Assembly (NCBI GenBank): GCA_903953565.1
Contig: CAJBKE010000004.1
Span: 140,594 to 204,593, forward strand
Origin: an uncultured Verrucomicrobiota bacterium
GTDB taxonomy: Bacteria; Verrucomicrobiota; Verrucomicrobiia; Chthoniobacterales; JACTMZ01
DNA: 64,000 nt
Reading direction: 5' to 3'
Shown: positions 48,919 through 58,123 of the stretch, piece after piece
How the letters are laid out: every line of letters starts with the position of its first letter
How positions within the stretch are numbered: the stretch's first letter is position 1
Notes under the pieces: model-generated
Told to the model about the DNA's origin: nothing
Database searches by the model: none
Seen by the model: the letters and a program-made list of their open reading frames with translations, nothing else
Made by a program: the position numbers and the translations under genes

Positions 48919-48930
48919 CTTGACGTAAAG
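48919..48930. promoter_or_regulatory. Candidate LacI-family operator, variant copy
   Basis: CTTGACGTAAAG differs by two bases from CTTTACCTAAAG found at the lacI and esterase promoters. It has the central CG typical of LacI-family sites. It lies 52 bases before the ROK kinase start. Confidence 0.45.
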
Positions 48931-48982
48931 TGGCCACGGAAGCGCCCCAACCGAGCCCTACCCCTTCAATGGACTCACACCA

Positions 48983-50017
48983 ATGAAGGGAAACATTTAC
49001 ATCGGCACAGACAGCGGGGCGACCACGACGAAGATCGCGGCGGTCCGCGGCAACGGCGAGCCGGTTGCTAAGGGGGTGCTCCAACGGCCGACGGAATCCG
49101 CTGCGGGACGCGGCGGCGTGATCGACGGCTGGATCCGGGCGATCGACGCATTTCTCGCGGCCCACCATTTCTCGTGGGAGCACATCGCCGGCGTGGGACT
49201 GGCCATTCCCGGACCGTATCTTGGCTACGGCATCATGGACCGCTCGGCGAATTTTCCTGCCGAGTTCGCCGGCTGGAATGTGCATGAGGACTTCGCCCGC
49301 GCTTTGTCCTCGCGCGCCGGACACCCGCTTCCCTTGGTTGTGGGCAACGATGGCAATTTCGGCGGGGTGGCCGAGGCGAGATTGGCACGGGCCGGGCGCC
49401 GGGCCTCGGTGCTCATGCTCATGCCGGGATCAGGTCTGGGTTGCGCTTACATCGACGCCGACGGCCGTCCGCTGGATGGCGACACGCTCGCCGGATTGGA
49501 GTCCGGTCACCAACCAGCCGCCATGCACATGCTGGGATGGAATAAGAAGCCCTTACCCTGTGGTTGCGGACGCAGCTGGGGATGCGTGGAGGCTTACACG
49601 ACGATCTCCGGTCTCGGACACTTGCTGGAGGAAAAGCTCGCAGAATTTCCCGACCACGAACTGGCAACTTCGACCATACCGCGAAAGACCAAAGTGCTCT
49701 CGCTGCGCGATCGCGCCCAGCAGGGCGATCCTCTCGCGACTAGCATCTTCGACCTGCAAGCCCGTGTGATGGGCCTGAACGTGGCCTCGCTCACGATGAC
49801 CCTTGATGCCGGAATCGTGGTCATCGGCGGAGGCCTCATGGATCCTGAGGCAACCACGGAGGAATTCCGCGAACGTTACCTGCGCCTTGTGCGGGAAACG
49901 GCACTGCCCTTCCTCTGGCCTGCACAAAAGGAGAAGATGGAGATCCTGCCGGCGCGTCTCGGGGATCTGTCACAGGCCATCGGCGCCGCCCTCGTGGCCC
50001 TGGCAAACAACCACTGA
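48983..50017 (+). CDS. ROK family sugar kinase
   Basis: A 344-residue product. The ATP-binding start is YIGTDSGATTTKIAAV, the catalytic aspartate is in VVGNDGNFGGVAEARLA, and the ROK zinc site is GHQPAAMHMLG...CGCGRSWGCVEAYTTISGL. There is no N-terminal helix-turn-helix, so it is a kinase and not a ROK repressor. Glucokinase is the simplest role here: it would phosphorylate free glucose released by the GH65 phosphorylase and other glucanases. It is convergent with lacI (3 bp between stops). Confidence 0.9.
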   Translation: MKGNIYIGTDSGATTTKIAAVRGNGEPVAKGVLQRPTESAAGRGGVIDGWIRAIDAFLAAHHFSWEHIAGVGLAIPGPYLGYGIMDRSANFPAEFAGWNVHEDFARALSSRAGHPLPLVVGNDGNFGGVAEARLARAGRRASVLMLMPGSGLGCAYIDADGRPLDGDTLAGLESGHQPAAMHMLGWNKKPLPCGCGRSWGCVEAYTTISGLGHLLEEKLAEFPDHELATSTIPRKTKVLSLRDRAQQGDPLATSIFDLQARVMGLNVASLTMTLDAGIVVIGGGLMDPEATTEEFRERYLRLVRETALPFLWPAQKEKMEILPARLGDLSQAIGAALVALANNH

Positions 50018-50020
50018 CCT

Positions 50021-51121
50021 TCAGCGCCCACCGGCTTTTTTGCCGCGCCGGTTGCGCGTGCTCCCGCCTTCGCGCCAGGTTCCCTCCACCTCGAGCCGGA
50101 CGGGATGCTCCGGCACGCCGCGCTGCCCGCGTTGGATGGCGGCCACGAGCATGTCGACGGCCGCGGCGCCGACTTGGCGCGAGTTCTGATCGATACCGCT
50201 CAACTCAAATCTCGGAGAGTCTTCACCGTCGAGATCGAGGGACGCATAGCCAACATCGCGCGGAATACGGCAACCCCGCGCCTTCAACAAAGCCAAGCCA
50301 AAGCCATCGACACTGACCACCACCTCCGGCTGATAGCGCTCGAACCAGCGATCGAACGGCGACTGGCGGGGCCCTGGCAAAATGAGCGGAGGCACCAGAT
50401 CGCCCTCGCCGTGACGGTTGCGGTGCTCGAGAAAGGCCGCGGTCCATTTGCCGTTGACCCGGAGGTCGAGAGAATCCTCTACAACAAAACCAATGCGCCG
50501 GTAACCAATGGCGCACAACTCGTGCAGACAACGCTGCATAGACGTGTATTGGTCATGGATCGAACGATCGAGATCGGGCGTTTCGAAGGTCTCGCTGATT
50601 TCGACGGCGGCAAAGCGCTCCAGATCAAAGTCGAGATCCCGGGCACCGCGTCCGGACAGCTTGCCTTGCAATGGCGCGATAATCACCCCCTCGATACCGC
50701 GGTTCCAGATGATGCTGGCCAATCGGTCCCGCGTCATGCCGGACTCGTTGAGCCAGAACTCTTCCAGCCGGTAGCCGTATTCACCTGCCCGCTCGGTCGC
50801 TCCCTCGACATACTTCCGTTCGGTCACCAGACGTTTCCAGTCACCCGGACTCGAACCGGAGGTCAGCAGGGCGAGACAGGAGCCGATCTCGGCCGGCGCC
50901 CGGCTACGGATGCGCGCCAACAGCTTCGAGACCTCCGGATCGGGTCGGTAGCCGAGCTGCTCGGCCAGTCGGAGAATCTTCTTACGGGTCGTATTTGAAA
51001 CTCCGGCCTTGCCGCGCAGCGCGAGAGATACCGCCATACGCGTGACGCCGGCCTTTTCCGCGATCTCGCGCAGGGTGGCACGTGCTGAGGCGCTTTCGGG
51101 CATGGGCATGAAACTGGACAT
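50021..51121 (-). CDS. LacI family transcriptional regulator
   Basis: A 366-residue product. The helix-turn-helix and hinge are at residues 14-65: ATLREIAEKAGVTRMAVSLALRGKAGVSNTTRKKIL...LGYRPDP. A periplasmic-binding-protein-like sensor domain follows, with IEGVIIAPL and ARGCRIPRDVGYASLD. The C-terminal tail is basic. The gene is divergent from the GH87-like gene. The AGG serving as Shine-Dalgarno lies inside the palindrome CTTTAGGTAAAG, so binding there would block its own expression. It is likely a repressor relieved by a glucan-derived sugar; the ligand is unknown. Confidence 0.93.
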   Translation of the reverse strand: MSSFMPMPESASARATLREIAEKAGVTRMAVSLALRGKAGVSNTTRKKILRLAEQLGYRPDPEVSKLLARIRSRAPAEIGSCLALLTSGSSPGDWKRLVTERKYVEGATERAGEYGYRLEEFWLNESGMTRDRLASIIWNRGIEGVIIAPLQGKLSGRGARDLDFDLERFAAVEISETFETPDLDRSIHDQYTSMQRCLHELCAIGYRRIGFVVEDSLDLRVNGKWTAAFLEHRNRHGEGDLVPPLILPGPRQSPFDRWFERYQPEVVVSVDGFGLALLKARGCRIPRDVGYASLDLDGEDSPRFELSGIDQNSRQVGAAAVDMLVAAIQRGQRGVPEHPVRLEVEGTWREGGSTRNRRGKKAGGR

Positions 51122-51122
51122 G

Positions 51123-51134
51123 CTTTACCTAAAG
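51123..51134. promoter_or_regulatory. Candidate LacI operator between lacI and the GH87-like gene
   Basis: CTTTACCTAAAG, a palindrome with arms CTTTA and TAAAG. It is the exact reverse complement of the site at 60621-60632. It sits directly in front of the lacI start and in the divergent control region. Confidence 0.65.
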
Positions 51135-51161
51135 TCAATCGTGATCTCTGTCCCCTTCCGG

Positions 51162-51184
51162 CACTAGCCCGGCAAGGGCTAGTG
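51162..51184. promoter_or_regulatory. Perfect hairpin in the lacI/GH87 control region
   Basis: CACTAGCCC-GGCAA-GGGCTAGTG is a perfect 9-bp inverted repeat, 17 bases upstream of the -35 box for the GH87-like gene. It could be a second regulator site or a leader terminator for lacI. There is no T run. Confidence 0.5.
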
Positions 51185-51201
51185 TCTGAACGATCTGCAC
51201 T

Positions 51202-51230
51202 TTGACCTGTCTGTGTATAGAGTGTATTTT
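51202..51230 (+). promoter_or_regulatory. Promoter of the GH87-GH81 operon
   Basis: TTGACC, a 17-base spacer, then TATTTT; a near-consensus sigma-70 promoter. It ends 38 bases before the ATG at 51269. Confidence 0.6.
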
Positions 51231-51268
51231 ATCGCGAGTTCAGGCCCTGCGTCTTGACCGCCCGTCCC

Positions 51269-54200
51269 ATGCCAAACCGTTGCTTCAATCTCCGCCGCTT
51301 ACTTTTGCTGCTGAGTCTCGGCCTTCTGCTGTCGGCTCGGGCGGAAGCACGCACCTTTTTGGTGGACCTGAATTCTTCGAAGGGTTTTCGCGGGGCGGAT
51401 CCTGTTTCACCCGATGCCAACAGCAACCACTGGAATAGCTTCCCGCATCCGGCGACCGGATCCTCTCAACTCAACGGGTTGATCGCTTCTGACGGAACCG
51501 GCAGCACCGTCGACTTCGGATCGAGCACGCCTTTCGGCAGCGACAGCTACAACGGGCCAGCCGGCGCCACAGGGGAGCCAATAACTCAGGCCATGGTCGA
51601 TGCCACAGACATCGATGCCGCCGCTTTGCGCGAACTCGGCGGTAGCAAGGCGGCGGCTTTCGACTACATCGCCACGGTTTCGCACACCAACGTGCCGACC
51701 GGACAATCCTCTCCAGTCAACGATGCGCGTTTCGCGATTCAAGGACTCGATCCGCAACTGACCTACACGCTCAAGCTTTTCGGTTCGCGGAAATACGCGC
51801 CGGAAAGCACCACCATTTACGAGGCTTACTCCGATCCAGCGTACGAGTATCTGTCCGCATCTTCGACATTGGAGGTGCAAGATGCCGCTTCACCCGGCAA
51901 CCACAACCGGTCCAACGTAGCCACGCTCCCCGGCATCCGCCCGAGCGCCAACGGGGCCATCTACTTGCGTGTCCGGGCGGAGGGCGGCGAACAGGGATTT
52001 TTGAACTCGATGCAAATTATCGAGGGCACTCGACCCGTGGACAGCCGCGGCATTCTTTATGTCCGCCTCGAGAACCCCGCCACCGGACGGGAGATCGTGA
52101 GCGACAGCGACCTCGGTCCCATTGCCCGGTTGGATCCTCCCGCGACCAATCTGCGCGGGCACTGGTATTTGATGACGCGCACCGACAATACGCTCGTCTG
52201 GATTGTCAACCGCGTGACCGGCGAAGCGCTGCGCGCCGCCAACGATTCCGGCGCTGTGAGCACCGCGGCATGGAATCCTGACGATCCCCGGCAGACTTGG
52301 CGTATCACCACAGCCAGCGGTGTTTCGCGCCTTCGCATCGAGGGAACCCAAGCCACGCTCACCGTGGGTGCGGACGGGGCACCGCCGACCGTGGCTCCGG
52401 ATGCGCCTGGCAGTGCGGACCAAAATTGGATCCTCCCCGAATTGCCGCGCGGAGGCCTCTTCCCGTGGACAGCCTACGACGAGGACAACATCGGGACCCT
52501 CACCGCTCCGGCCGAAGTGATCCGGTCAGCCTACAGCGATGGCCCCTCTCCCGTCGCCGCCGAGGCGCAAAAGCGCGGCGTCATCCTCCTCAACAGCTTC
52601 GGCACCGGTGTGGTTTGGAACACGATTGCGCCAGCCGATGCCATGACCCTGCGCTACAGCGTGGCCGACGGCGATACCGGAACCCTCACGCTGAACGTCC
52701 GCCGTGCCGGCCAAATCGTGGAAAGCAAAAAGATCCCGGTTACCTCCGCGCAGGCCTGGGTCTACTTCGACAGCCAAGGCAACGAGTTGCAGTCTCCGGG
52801 CACCGGCCGAACCCCCGCAAAGCGTTTCAATGAAGCGCGCATCAAGCTCGTCTCTGCGATCGCCATAGGCGACACCATCGAGCTTCGGCGCGACAATGGT
52901 GATGCCATGGTCTGGGTCGATGTGCTGGAGGCCGAGGTTTCGGATTTTGTCCCGCTGCCGGACGCCGCGTCCTATCTCGTCGCCAGCGACTTCGGTGCGA
53001 CAGGCAACGGGACGACAAACGATACAGCAGCACTGAAAAGTGCCGTCGCCGCGGCTGCCTCGCAGGGCAAAAAGCTTTATCTCCCGCGGGGAACCTACCG
53101 ACTCGAGGAGGAGATTATTCTACCGGCCGGCTTCGTTCTACAAGGCGCTGGCATGTGGAAAACCGAGCTCGTCTTCTCGCGAACCGCCGCGTCAGCTTAT
53201 GGCGGGCAAGCGCTCGGGGGAATCAAGGGCAGCGGATCGAACACAGTTGTCCGCGACCTCTACATGAAAAGCGCGCAGAGCGCGCGCAGTCTCGGTTACC
53301 ACGCACTCAAAGGTTCGTGGGGCACCGGCTCGCTAATCGAGAATGTTTGGGCCGAGCATTTCGAAACCGGAGCGTGGATTGCGGACTTCAGCAACGACGG
53401 GAACATTTACACCGACGGGTTAGTTATCCGGAATAGCCGCCTGCGCAATGCCTTCGCCGATGGCGTGAACTACGCGAGCGGAACACGCAACTCGGTGGTG
53501 GAAAACACGCACGTGCGCGGCTGTGGCGATGACGGTCTCGCCTCCTACGCATCGGGACGAACACTGAACAAGCCCACCACGCGAAACATCCAATTCCGTT
53601 ACAACACGATCGAGTGTGTTTACCGCGCAGGCGGCATCGGAATTTTTGGCGGCGAGGGCCACAAGATTCACCACAACATCATCAGGGACCAAGTGGCCGG
53701 TCCGGGGCTGCGCCTCAACACCATCTTCGTCTACCTCAGCGGCACCCTCGAGGGTTACCCCTTCGGATCCCAGCTCATCCAATTTTACAACAACACACTG
53801 CAACGCACCGGTGCGCTGACCGTCTTCAATGAGCAGGCCGGGGCCATCGAATTGCAGACGTGGTATACGGACGTGGAAAACATCCGCTTCACCGATATAG
53901 ACATCGACACCACGCGCTACGAGGGCATCCGCTACAGTCGAGTCGGACAAGTGACATCGGCGGGATTCCAAAACATCATCTTCACACGCACTGGGTTTGC
54001 GAGCGTCCCCTTCGGCACGCTCGTCACCTCATCGGCATCCGGCGAGTCGTCCTTCGACACGCAGACCAGTTCGGCCGGCATCAACAACCAGGCCGGAGCT
54101 AACTTCACGGTGAACGGGGAGCCACCGCCGCCACCAACCATCACGTCATTCAATCCGGCAGCAGCCGGACGCGGCTCGGAGGTGACAATCACCGGCACTT

Positions 54201-57200
54201 ACTTGAGTAGCACCACGCTCGTTGAGGTTGGTGCCCAGAGCGCGAGCTTCACGGTGGTCAACGACAACACCATCCGTTTCACCGTGCCGCCACAAGCCGT
54301 GACCGGACGCATCCGCGTGACGACTGCATTCGATGAATTTGCCCAGACATCCAGCCAGTTGGTCGTTCCCGAGAACAACGAAAGCCCTGTTATAACACTG
54401 GGCGTTCCCGGTTCTGTTAGCATCCCCACTGGCGCCGGACTCCGGATTGCTGCGAGCATCTCCGACGACGGCTTGCCCAATCCCCCCGCCACCCTCTCCC
54501 ATTCGTGGTCCGTGGCTACTGCTCCGGCAGGGGCTAGTGTGTTGTTCGATGATGCTTCACAACTATCAACCGGCGCGACATTCAGCGCGGCCGGCAACTA
54601 TTTGCTGCGACTGACCGTCTCCGACGGCGAGTTGCAAAGCACAGCGGATATTGCCGTGGCCTACGGCGGCTCAGCGACGGGATCGGCGCAGGATGTGGGT
54701 AGTGTCGCACTTGCCGGAAGCAGCACATCGACAGCAGGAACCTGGACCATCCAAGCGTCCGGCGCCGACATCTGGGATACGGCCGATGGATTTCATTTCC
54801 GTTACGCGGAATTGCGAGGAGACGGGTTTGTGCAGGTGCGCTTGCTCGGACAGACCTACACGGATCCATGGGCGAAGGCCGGCGTGATGATCCGCGACAA
54901 TCTCACTGCGGGCTCCCCCCACGCCATGCTTGTCGGCACGACCGGCAACGGGCTCGCTTTGCAGAATCGCTCGACGGCCAACGCGCTCAGCCAGCATCAA
55001 GCACTCGGCGCTTATTCCTACGGCGTCTGGTTGCGCTTGGTTCGGTCAGGCAGCACCATCACGGCGTATCGTTCCGAGAATGGCACGACGTGGACTGCTA
55101 TCGGCACAAGCCTTTCACCCGCGATGGCAGATCCCGTCTACGTGGGTCTGGCGGTGACGAGCCATAACAATGGTGCGCTGAGCACGGCAACTTTCGACAA
55201 CCTGCAAGGCAGTGGTTTTGGCATCACGGCGCCGACTGTTTCAGCCGGCTCCGACGCGACGACCGATTTCGGAAACACTGCAACGCTTTCCGGCAACGCG
55301 ACAGGCGCATCGTCAACCTTGTGGGAAAAAATTTCCGGTCCCGGCAATTTGAATTTCGGTTCGCCATCAGCCCTCTCGACAACCGTGGTCGCTTCCGCGG
55401 CGGGCGTCTACCGCGTGCGACTCAACGCCGGCAACGGAACCGTGACAACGTTCGACGACTTGGCGCTCAACTTCGTCGACAACAACAAGCTGCCCGCGAC
55501 CGTCTCACTGACCGGCCTCTCCGCGACTTACAACGGGGCCGCGCAACCGGTCAACGCGACGACCACGCCGGAGAATCTCGCAGTAACAGTGACTTACAAT
55601 GGTTCTCCGATACCCCCGACGGATGCGGGCTCCTATGCGGTTCTGGCCACAGTCAACGACGCCAACTACCAAGGCACCACCTCCGGAACTTTGGTCATCG
55701 CCAAAGCCGGGGCAAACATCGTGTTGACCGATTCTGCGATCTCCACTGTTTACGACACGCTGGCCAAAGCGGCCACTGCTACCACCACACCGCCCGGTCT
55801 AGCGGTAGCTATCACCTACAACGGATCGGTCACCGAACCGATTAACGCCGGCACCTACTCCGTGGTGGCCGCGATCACTAATCCCAACTACCAAGGCAGC
55901 ACAACCGGAAGCCTTGTTATCGCCAAAGCCCCAGCAAACGTGGTGATCGGCAATCTGGCGCAAACCTACGACGGGTCGGCCCGCAGCGCGTCCGTAACGA
56001 CGACACCGCCTGGTCTGGCCACCGTCGTCACCTACAACGATTCCGCCACGTCTCCCGTCAATGCGGGCACCTACCATGTCGCCGCGCAAATCAGCGATCC
56101 GAATTATGAAGGCTCGGCCACAGCCTCGCTCGCCGTGGGCAAAGCGGCGGCCACCGTGCTTCTCGGCAATCTCGAGGCGACTTTCGATGGTTCGCCCAAG
56201 CAAGCGACTGCCTCGACCGTTCCCCCCGGCCTCGGCACAACGGTCACCTACAACGGATCGCCTTTAGCTCCCTCCGCCTTGGGGAGCTACCCGGTCCTCG
56301 CCACCATCACAGACGCAAACTATCAAGGCTCCGCGACCGGCTCACTGGTTATCTCCCTTGATGCACCCGCCGCCCGCGGCACGGCCTTGGTCGATTTCGG
56401 CCCGACACCCACAACGAATGCCCCGACGGGCATTTATTGGAACAACTTCACCAACGCCGATGCCGGATACGCGCTGGCCAATCTCGTCGCAACAAACAAT
56501 TCATCGACCGGCTTCGGCGTTTCCATGACGACGGTGAATTCAATCAACACGGGCTGGATCAGTGCAGGCGACTGGGTGTCCAACAACGCAACCGGCTTGG
56601 GATTGCTCAATTCGCAAACCGCAGCAACCGACGGCTTCTTCGTCAACCAGCAACAAGGAAAGCGCGGCGTGAAAATCACCGGTCTGGACACAAACAGGAC
56701 GTACAACCTCGGCCTATTCGGCACGCGCAACGCCTCCGAAACACGCTCCACCACCTACACGGTGCGCGGCGCCTCCACCAACACCGGCGTTTTGACCAAC
56801 TCCGGAACGGGTATTGGCGTCGGAGGCGCAAACTTCAACAACAACAAAGTTCTCTCCTTTTCCAATGTGACGCCGGATGCCACGGGCGCCATCGTCGTGG
56901 AGTATCAGCGACTGCAGGGCTCCTTCGGATATCTCAATGCGCTGTCCATCCAGGAAAATGGTCCCGTGATCACGGCCACCGGTTCCATAAGTGCTCTCTC
57001 CACGACTTATGGCACGCCCTCCTCACCGGGCTCGTTCACTGTTTCCGCAACCAGTTTGCTCGAAGGCATCACAGTCTCCGCTCCATCCGGCTATGAGGTG
57101 TCCACGAACAGCGCATCAGGCTATGCTGCCTCGATTACCCTTGGGTCTGCCGGAACAGTGGCATCGCAAAGTATCTTCGTCCGCCTCAGGGCAAGTGCCC

Positions 57201-58123
57201 CGGCAGGCACACATGCCGGAGCGGTTACGGTTTTCAGTCGCGGAGCATCGACGCGCATCATCCCGGTCGCGACCGGAACTGTCTCACCTGCCGCTCTCGG
57301 GACAGTTACTTTCACGCCGCCAGCGAGCCTTTCATCCGACGGCTCGGCGAAAGACTTCACTGCTGCCGCAGCTGGCGTTTCGTCATTCAGTTTTCTTTAT
57401 ATCGGACGTGCCGGAACGGCTTATGGTCCCTCGACATCTGCGCCAACATTGCCCGGATTTTATACGGTGACGGCGACGCCCGACGAAAACTTCACCGGAG
57501 CCGCGGAGGAAAACTTTTTCATTACCGGACCGCTGGCTGAGAGCGATGAAGTTTCCGTGACGCTGACGGTGCCCGCCGAAGGCGCACCGATTCCGGTGGT
57601 GTCGCTGCTGCTCAACGACCGCCGGATTGATAATAGTGGTTCCGTCGTCAGCAGCGGTCTTTCCATCACTTCGCTCGGTCTGGCCAGCGGAGGAACCCAG
57701 CCCGTTCTCATGGGCGGTAATGTGCTTTTTACTCCTTCATCGACCTCTGCTGGTGTGGAAACCTTCACTTACACGGTCGCTGACGAAGCAGGCTCGGAGT
57801 CGAGCGCCACCGTGACCGTCACAATGACGGCCCCCGCGCTGCCGCCACCGCAAGTGCAACTCCATTTGGTAGGTAATGCTCTGTACCAAGCCGCCACGGA
57901 CACCACACGCATCGTACACCGCTTTTCCGGACCGCCGAACCAAAGTCTTGTCTTTGAATACACCGAGCAGCCGGGGTCGGCCTTCCGGGGTGCAGCGCAG
58001 GGAGGCTACGCGGCCAGCGTCCAGTCCGACGCGAACGGCATCTTTGAACTCTCCATCACCGAAGCCGGCAACAAAGCGGCACTGTGGAATTCGAAAATGT
58101 TTTTCCGCGTTCGGAGACCATGA
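51269..58123 (+). CDS. Multi-domain secreted GH87-like alpha-1,3-glucanase (mycodextranase type)
   Basis: A 2284-residue product from the ATG at 51269; the track TTG start is not needed. Order (rough residues): signal peptide; jelly-roll-like DFGS domain 30-255; ricin-like lectin domain 262-385; carbohydrate-binding domain 395-560 (PWTAYDEDN); right-handed beta-helix 570-905; IPT/TIG 955-1035; PKD-like 1040-1130; DUF1349/concanavalin-like 1131-1314; PKD-like 1317-1404; four MBG-type repeats 1409-1697; second DFG jelly roll 1706-1900; cadherin-like end. The binding-domain/beta-helix pair matches GH87, with LIENVWAEHFETGAW, ADGVNYASGT and the acidic pair GDD at 754-755 as likely catalytic region. 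It probably cleaves alpha-1,3-glucan outside the cell. The GH81 gene overlaps by ATGA. Confidence 0.8.
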   Translation: MPNRCFNLRRLLLLLSLGLLLSARAEARTFLVDLNSSKGFRGADPVSPDANSNHWNSFPHPATGSSQLNGLIASDGTGSTVDFGSSTPFGSDSYNGPAGATGEPITQAMVDATDIDAAALRELGGSKAAAFDYIATVSHTNVPTGQSSPVNDARFAIQGLDPQLTYTLKLFGSRKYAPESTTIYEAYSDPAYEYLSASSTLEVQDAASPGNHNRSNVATLPGIRPSANGAIYLRVRAEGGEQGFLNSMQIIEGTRPVDSRGILYVRLENPATGREIVSDSDLGPIARLDPPATNLRGHWYLMTRTDNTLVWIVNRVTGEALRAANDSGAVSTAAWNPDDPRQTWRITTASGVSRLRIEGTQATLTVGADGAPPTVAPDAPGSADQNWILPELPRGGLFPWTAYDEDNIGTLTAPAEVIRSAYSDGPSPVAAEAQKRGVILLNSFGTGVVWNTIAPADAMTLRYSVADGDTGTLTLNVRRAGQIVESKKIPVTSAQAWVYFDSQGNELQSPGTGRTPAKRFNEARIKLVSAIAIGDTIELRRDNGDAMVWVDVLEAEVSDFVPLPDAASYLVASDFGATGNGTTNDTAALKSAVAAAASQGKKLYLPRGTYRLEEEIILPAGFVLQGAGMWKTELVFSRTAASAYGGQALGGIKGSGSNTVVRDLYMKSAQSARSLGYHALKGSWGTGSLIENVWAEHFETGAWIADFSNDGNIYTDGLVIRNSRLRNAFADGVNYASGTRNSVVENTHVRGCGDDGLASYASGRTLNKPTTRNIQFRYNTIECVYRAGGIGIFGGEGHKIHHNIIRDQVAGPGLRLNTIFVYLSGTLEGYPFGSQLIQFYNNTLQRTGALTVFNEQAGAIELQTWYTDVENIRFTDIDIDTTRYEGIRYSRVGQVTSAGFQNIIFTRTGFASVPFGTLVTSSASGESSFDTQTSSAGINNQAGANFTVNGEPPPPPTITSFNPAAAGRGSEVTITGTYLSSTTLVEVGAQSASFTVVNDNTIRFTVPPQAVTGRIRVTTAFDEFAQTSSQLVVPENNESPVITLGVPGSVSIPTGAGLRIAASISDDGLPNPPATLSHSWSVATAPAGASVLFDDASQLSTGATFSAAGNYLLRLTVSDGELQSTADIAVAYGGSATGSAQDVGSVALAGSSTSTAGTWTIQASGADIWDTADGFHFRYAELRGDGFVQVRLLGQTYTDPWAKAGVMIRDNLTAGSPHAMLVGTTGNGLALQNRSTANALSQHQALGAYSYGVWLRLVRSGSTITAYRSENGTTWTAIGTSLSPAMADPVYVGLAVTSHNNGALSTATFDNLQGSGFGITAPTVSAGSDATTDFGNTATLSGNATGASSTLWEKISGPGNLNFGSPSALSTTVVASAAGVYRVRLNAGNGTVTTFDDLALNFVDNNKLPATVSLTGLSATYNGAAQPVNATTTPENLAVTVTYNGSPIPPTDAGSYAVLATVNDANYQGTTSGTLVIAKAGANIVLTDSAISTVYDTLAKAATATTTPPGLAVAITYNGSVTEPINAGTYSVVAAITNPNYQGSTTGSLVIAKAPANVVIGNLAQTYDGSARSASVTTTPPGLATVVTYNDSATSPVNAGTYHVAAQISDPNYEGSATASLAVGKAAATVLLGNLEATFDGSPKQATASTVPPGLGTTVTYNGSPLAPSALGSYPVLATITDANYQGSATGSLVISLDAPAARGTALVDFGPTPTTNAPTGIYWNNFTNADAGYALANLVATNNSSTGFGVSMTTVNSINTGWISAGDWVSNNATGLGLLNSQTAATDGFFVNQQQGKRGVKITGLDTNRTYNLGLFGTRNASETRSTTYTVRGASTNTGVLTNSGTGIGVGGANFNNNKVLSFSNVTPDATGAIVVEYQRLQGSFGYLNALSIQENGPVITATGSISALSTTYGTPSSPGSFTVSATSLLEGITVSAPSGYEVSTNSASGYAASITLGSAGTVASQSIFVRLRASAPAGTHAGAVTVFSRGASTRIIPVATGTVSPAALGTVTFTPPASLSSDGSAKDFTAAAAGVSSFSFLYIGRAGTAYGPSTSAPTLPGFYTVTATPDENFTGAAEENFFITGPLAESDEVSVTLTVPAEGAPIPVVSLLLNDRRIDNSGSVVSSGLSITSLGLASGGTQPVLMGGNVLFTPSSTSAGVETFTYTVADEAGSESSATVTVTMTAPALPPPQVQLHLVGNALYQAATDTTRIVHRFSGPPNQSLVFEYTEQPGSAFRGAAQGGYAASVQSDANGIFELSITEAGNKAALWNSKMFFRVRRP
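55493..56358 (+). repeat. Four tandem MBG-type domain repeats inside the GH87-like gene
   Basis: Four units of about 72 codons, each with a TYNG/TYDG-like start, a TTTPPGL segment, VTYNGS, AGTY and a DANYQGS..GSLVIAKA end. They form a spacer-like stalk between the enzyme part and the C-terminal binding domains. Confidence 0.8.

Noticed and set aside
55493-56358. Tandem repeat in the GH87-like gene considered as a phase-variable DNA repeat
   Set aside because: The units are diverged domain-length repeats (about 216 bp), which fits MBG-type protein modules, not slippage-prone DNA.
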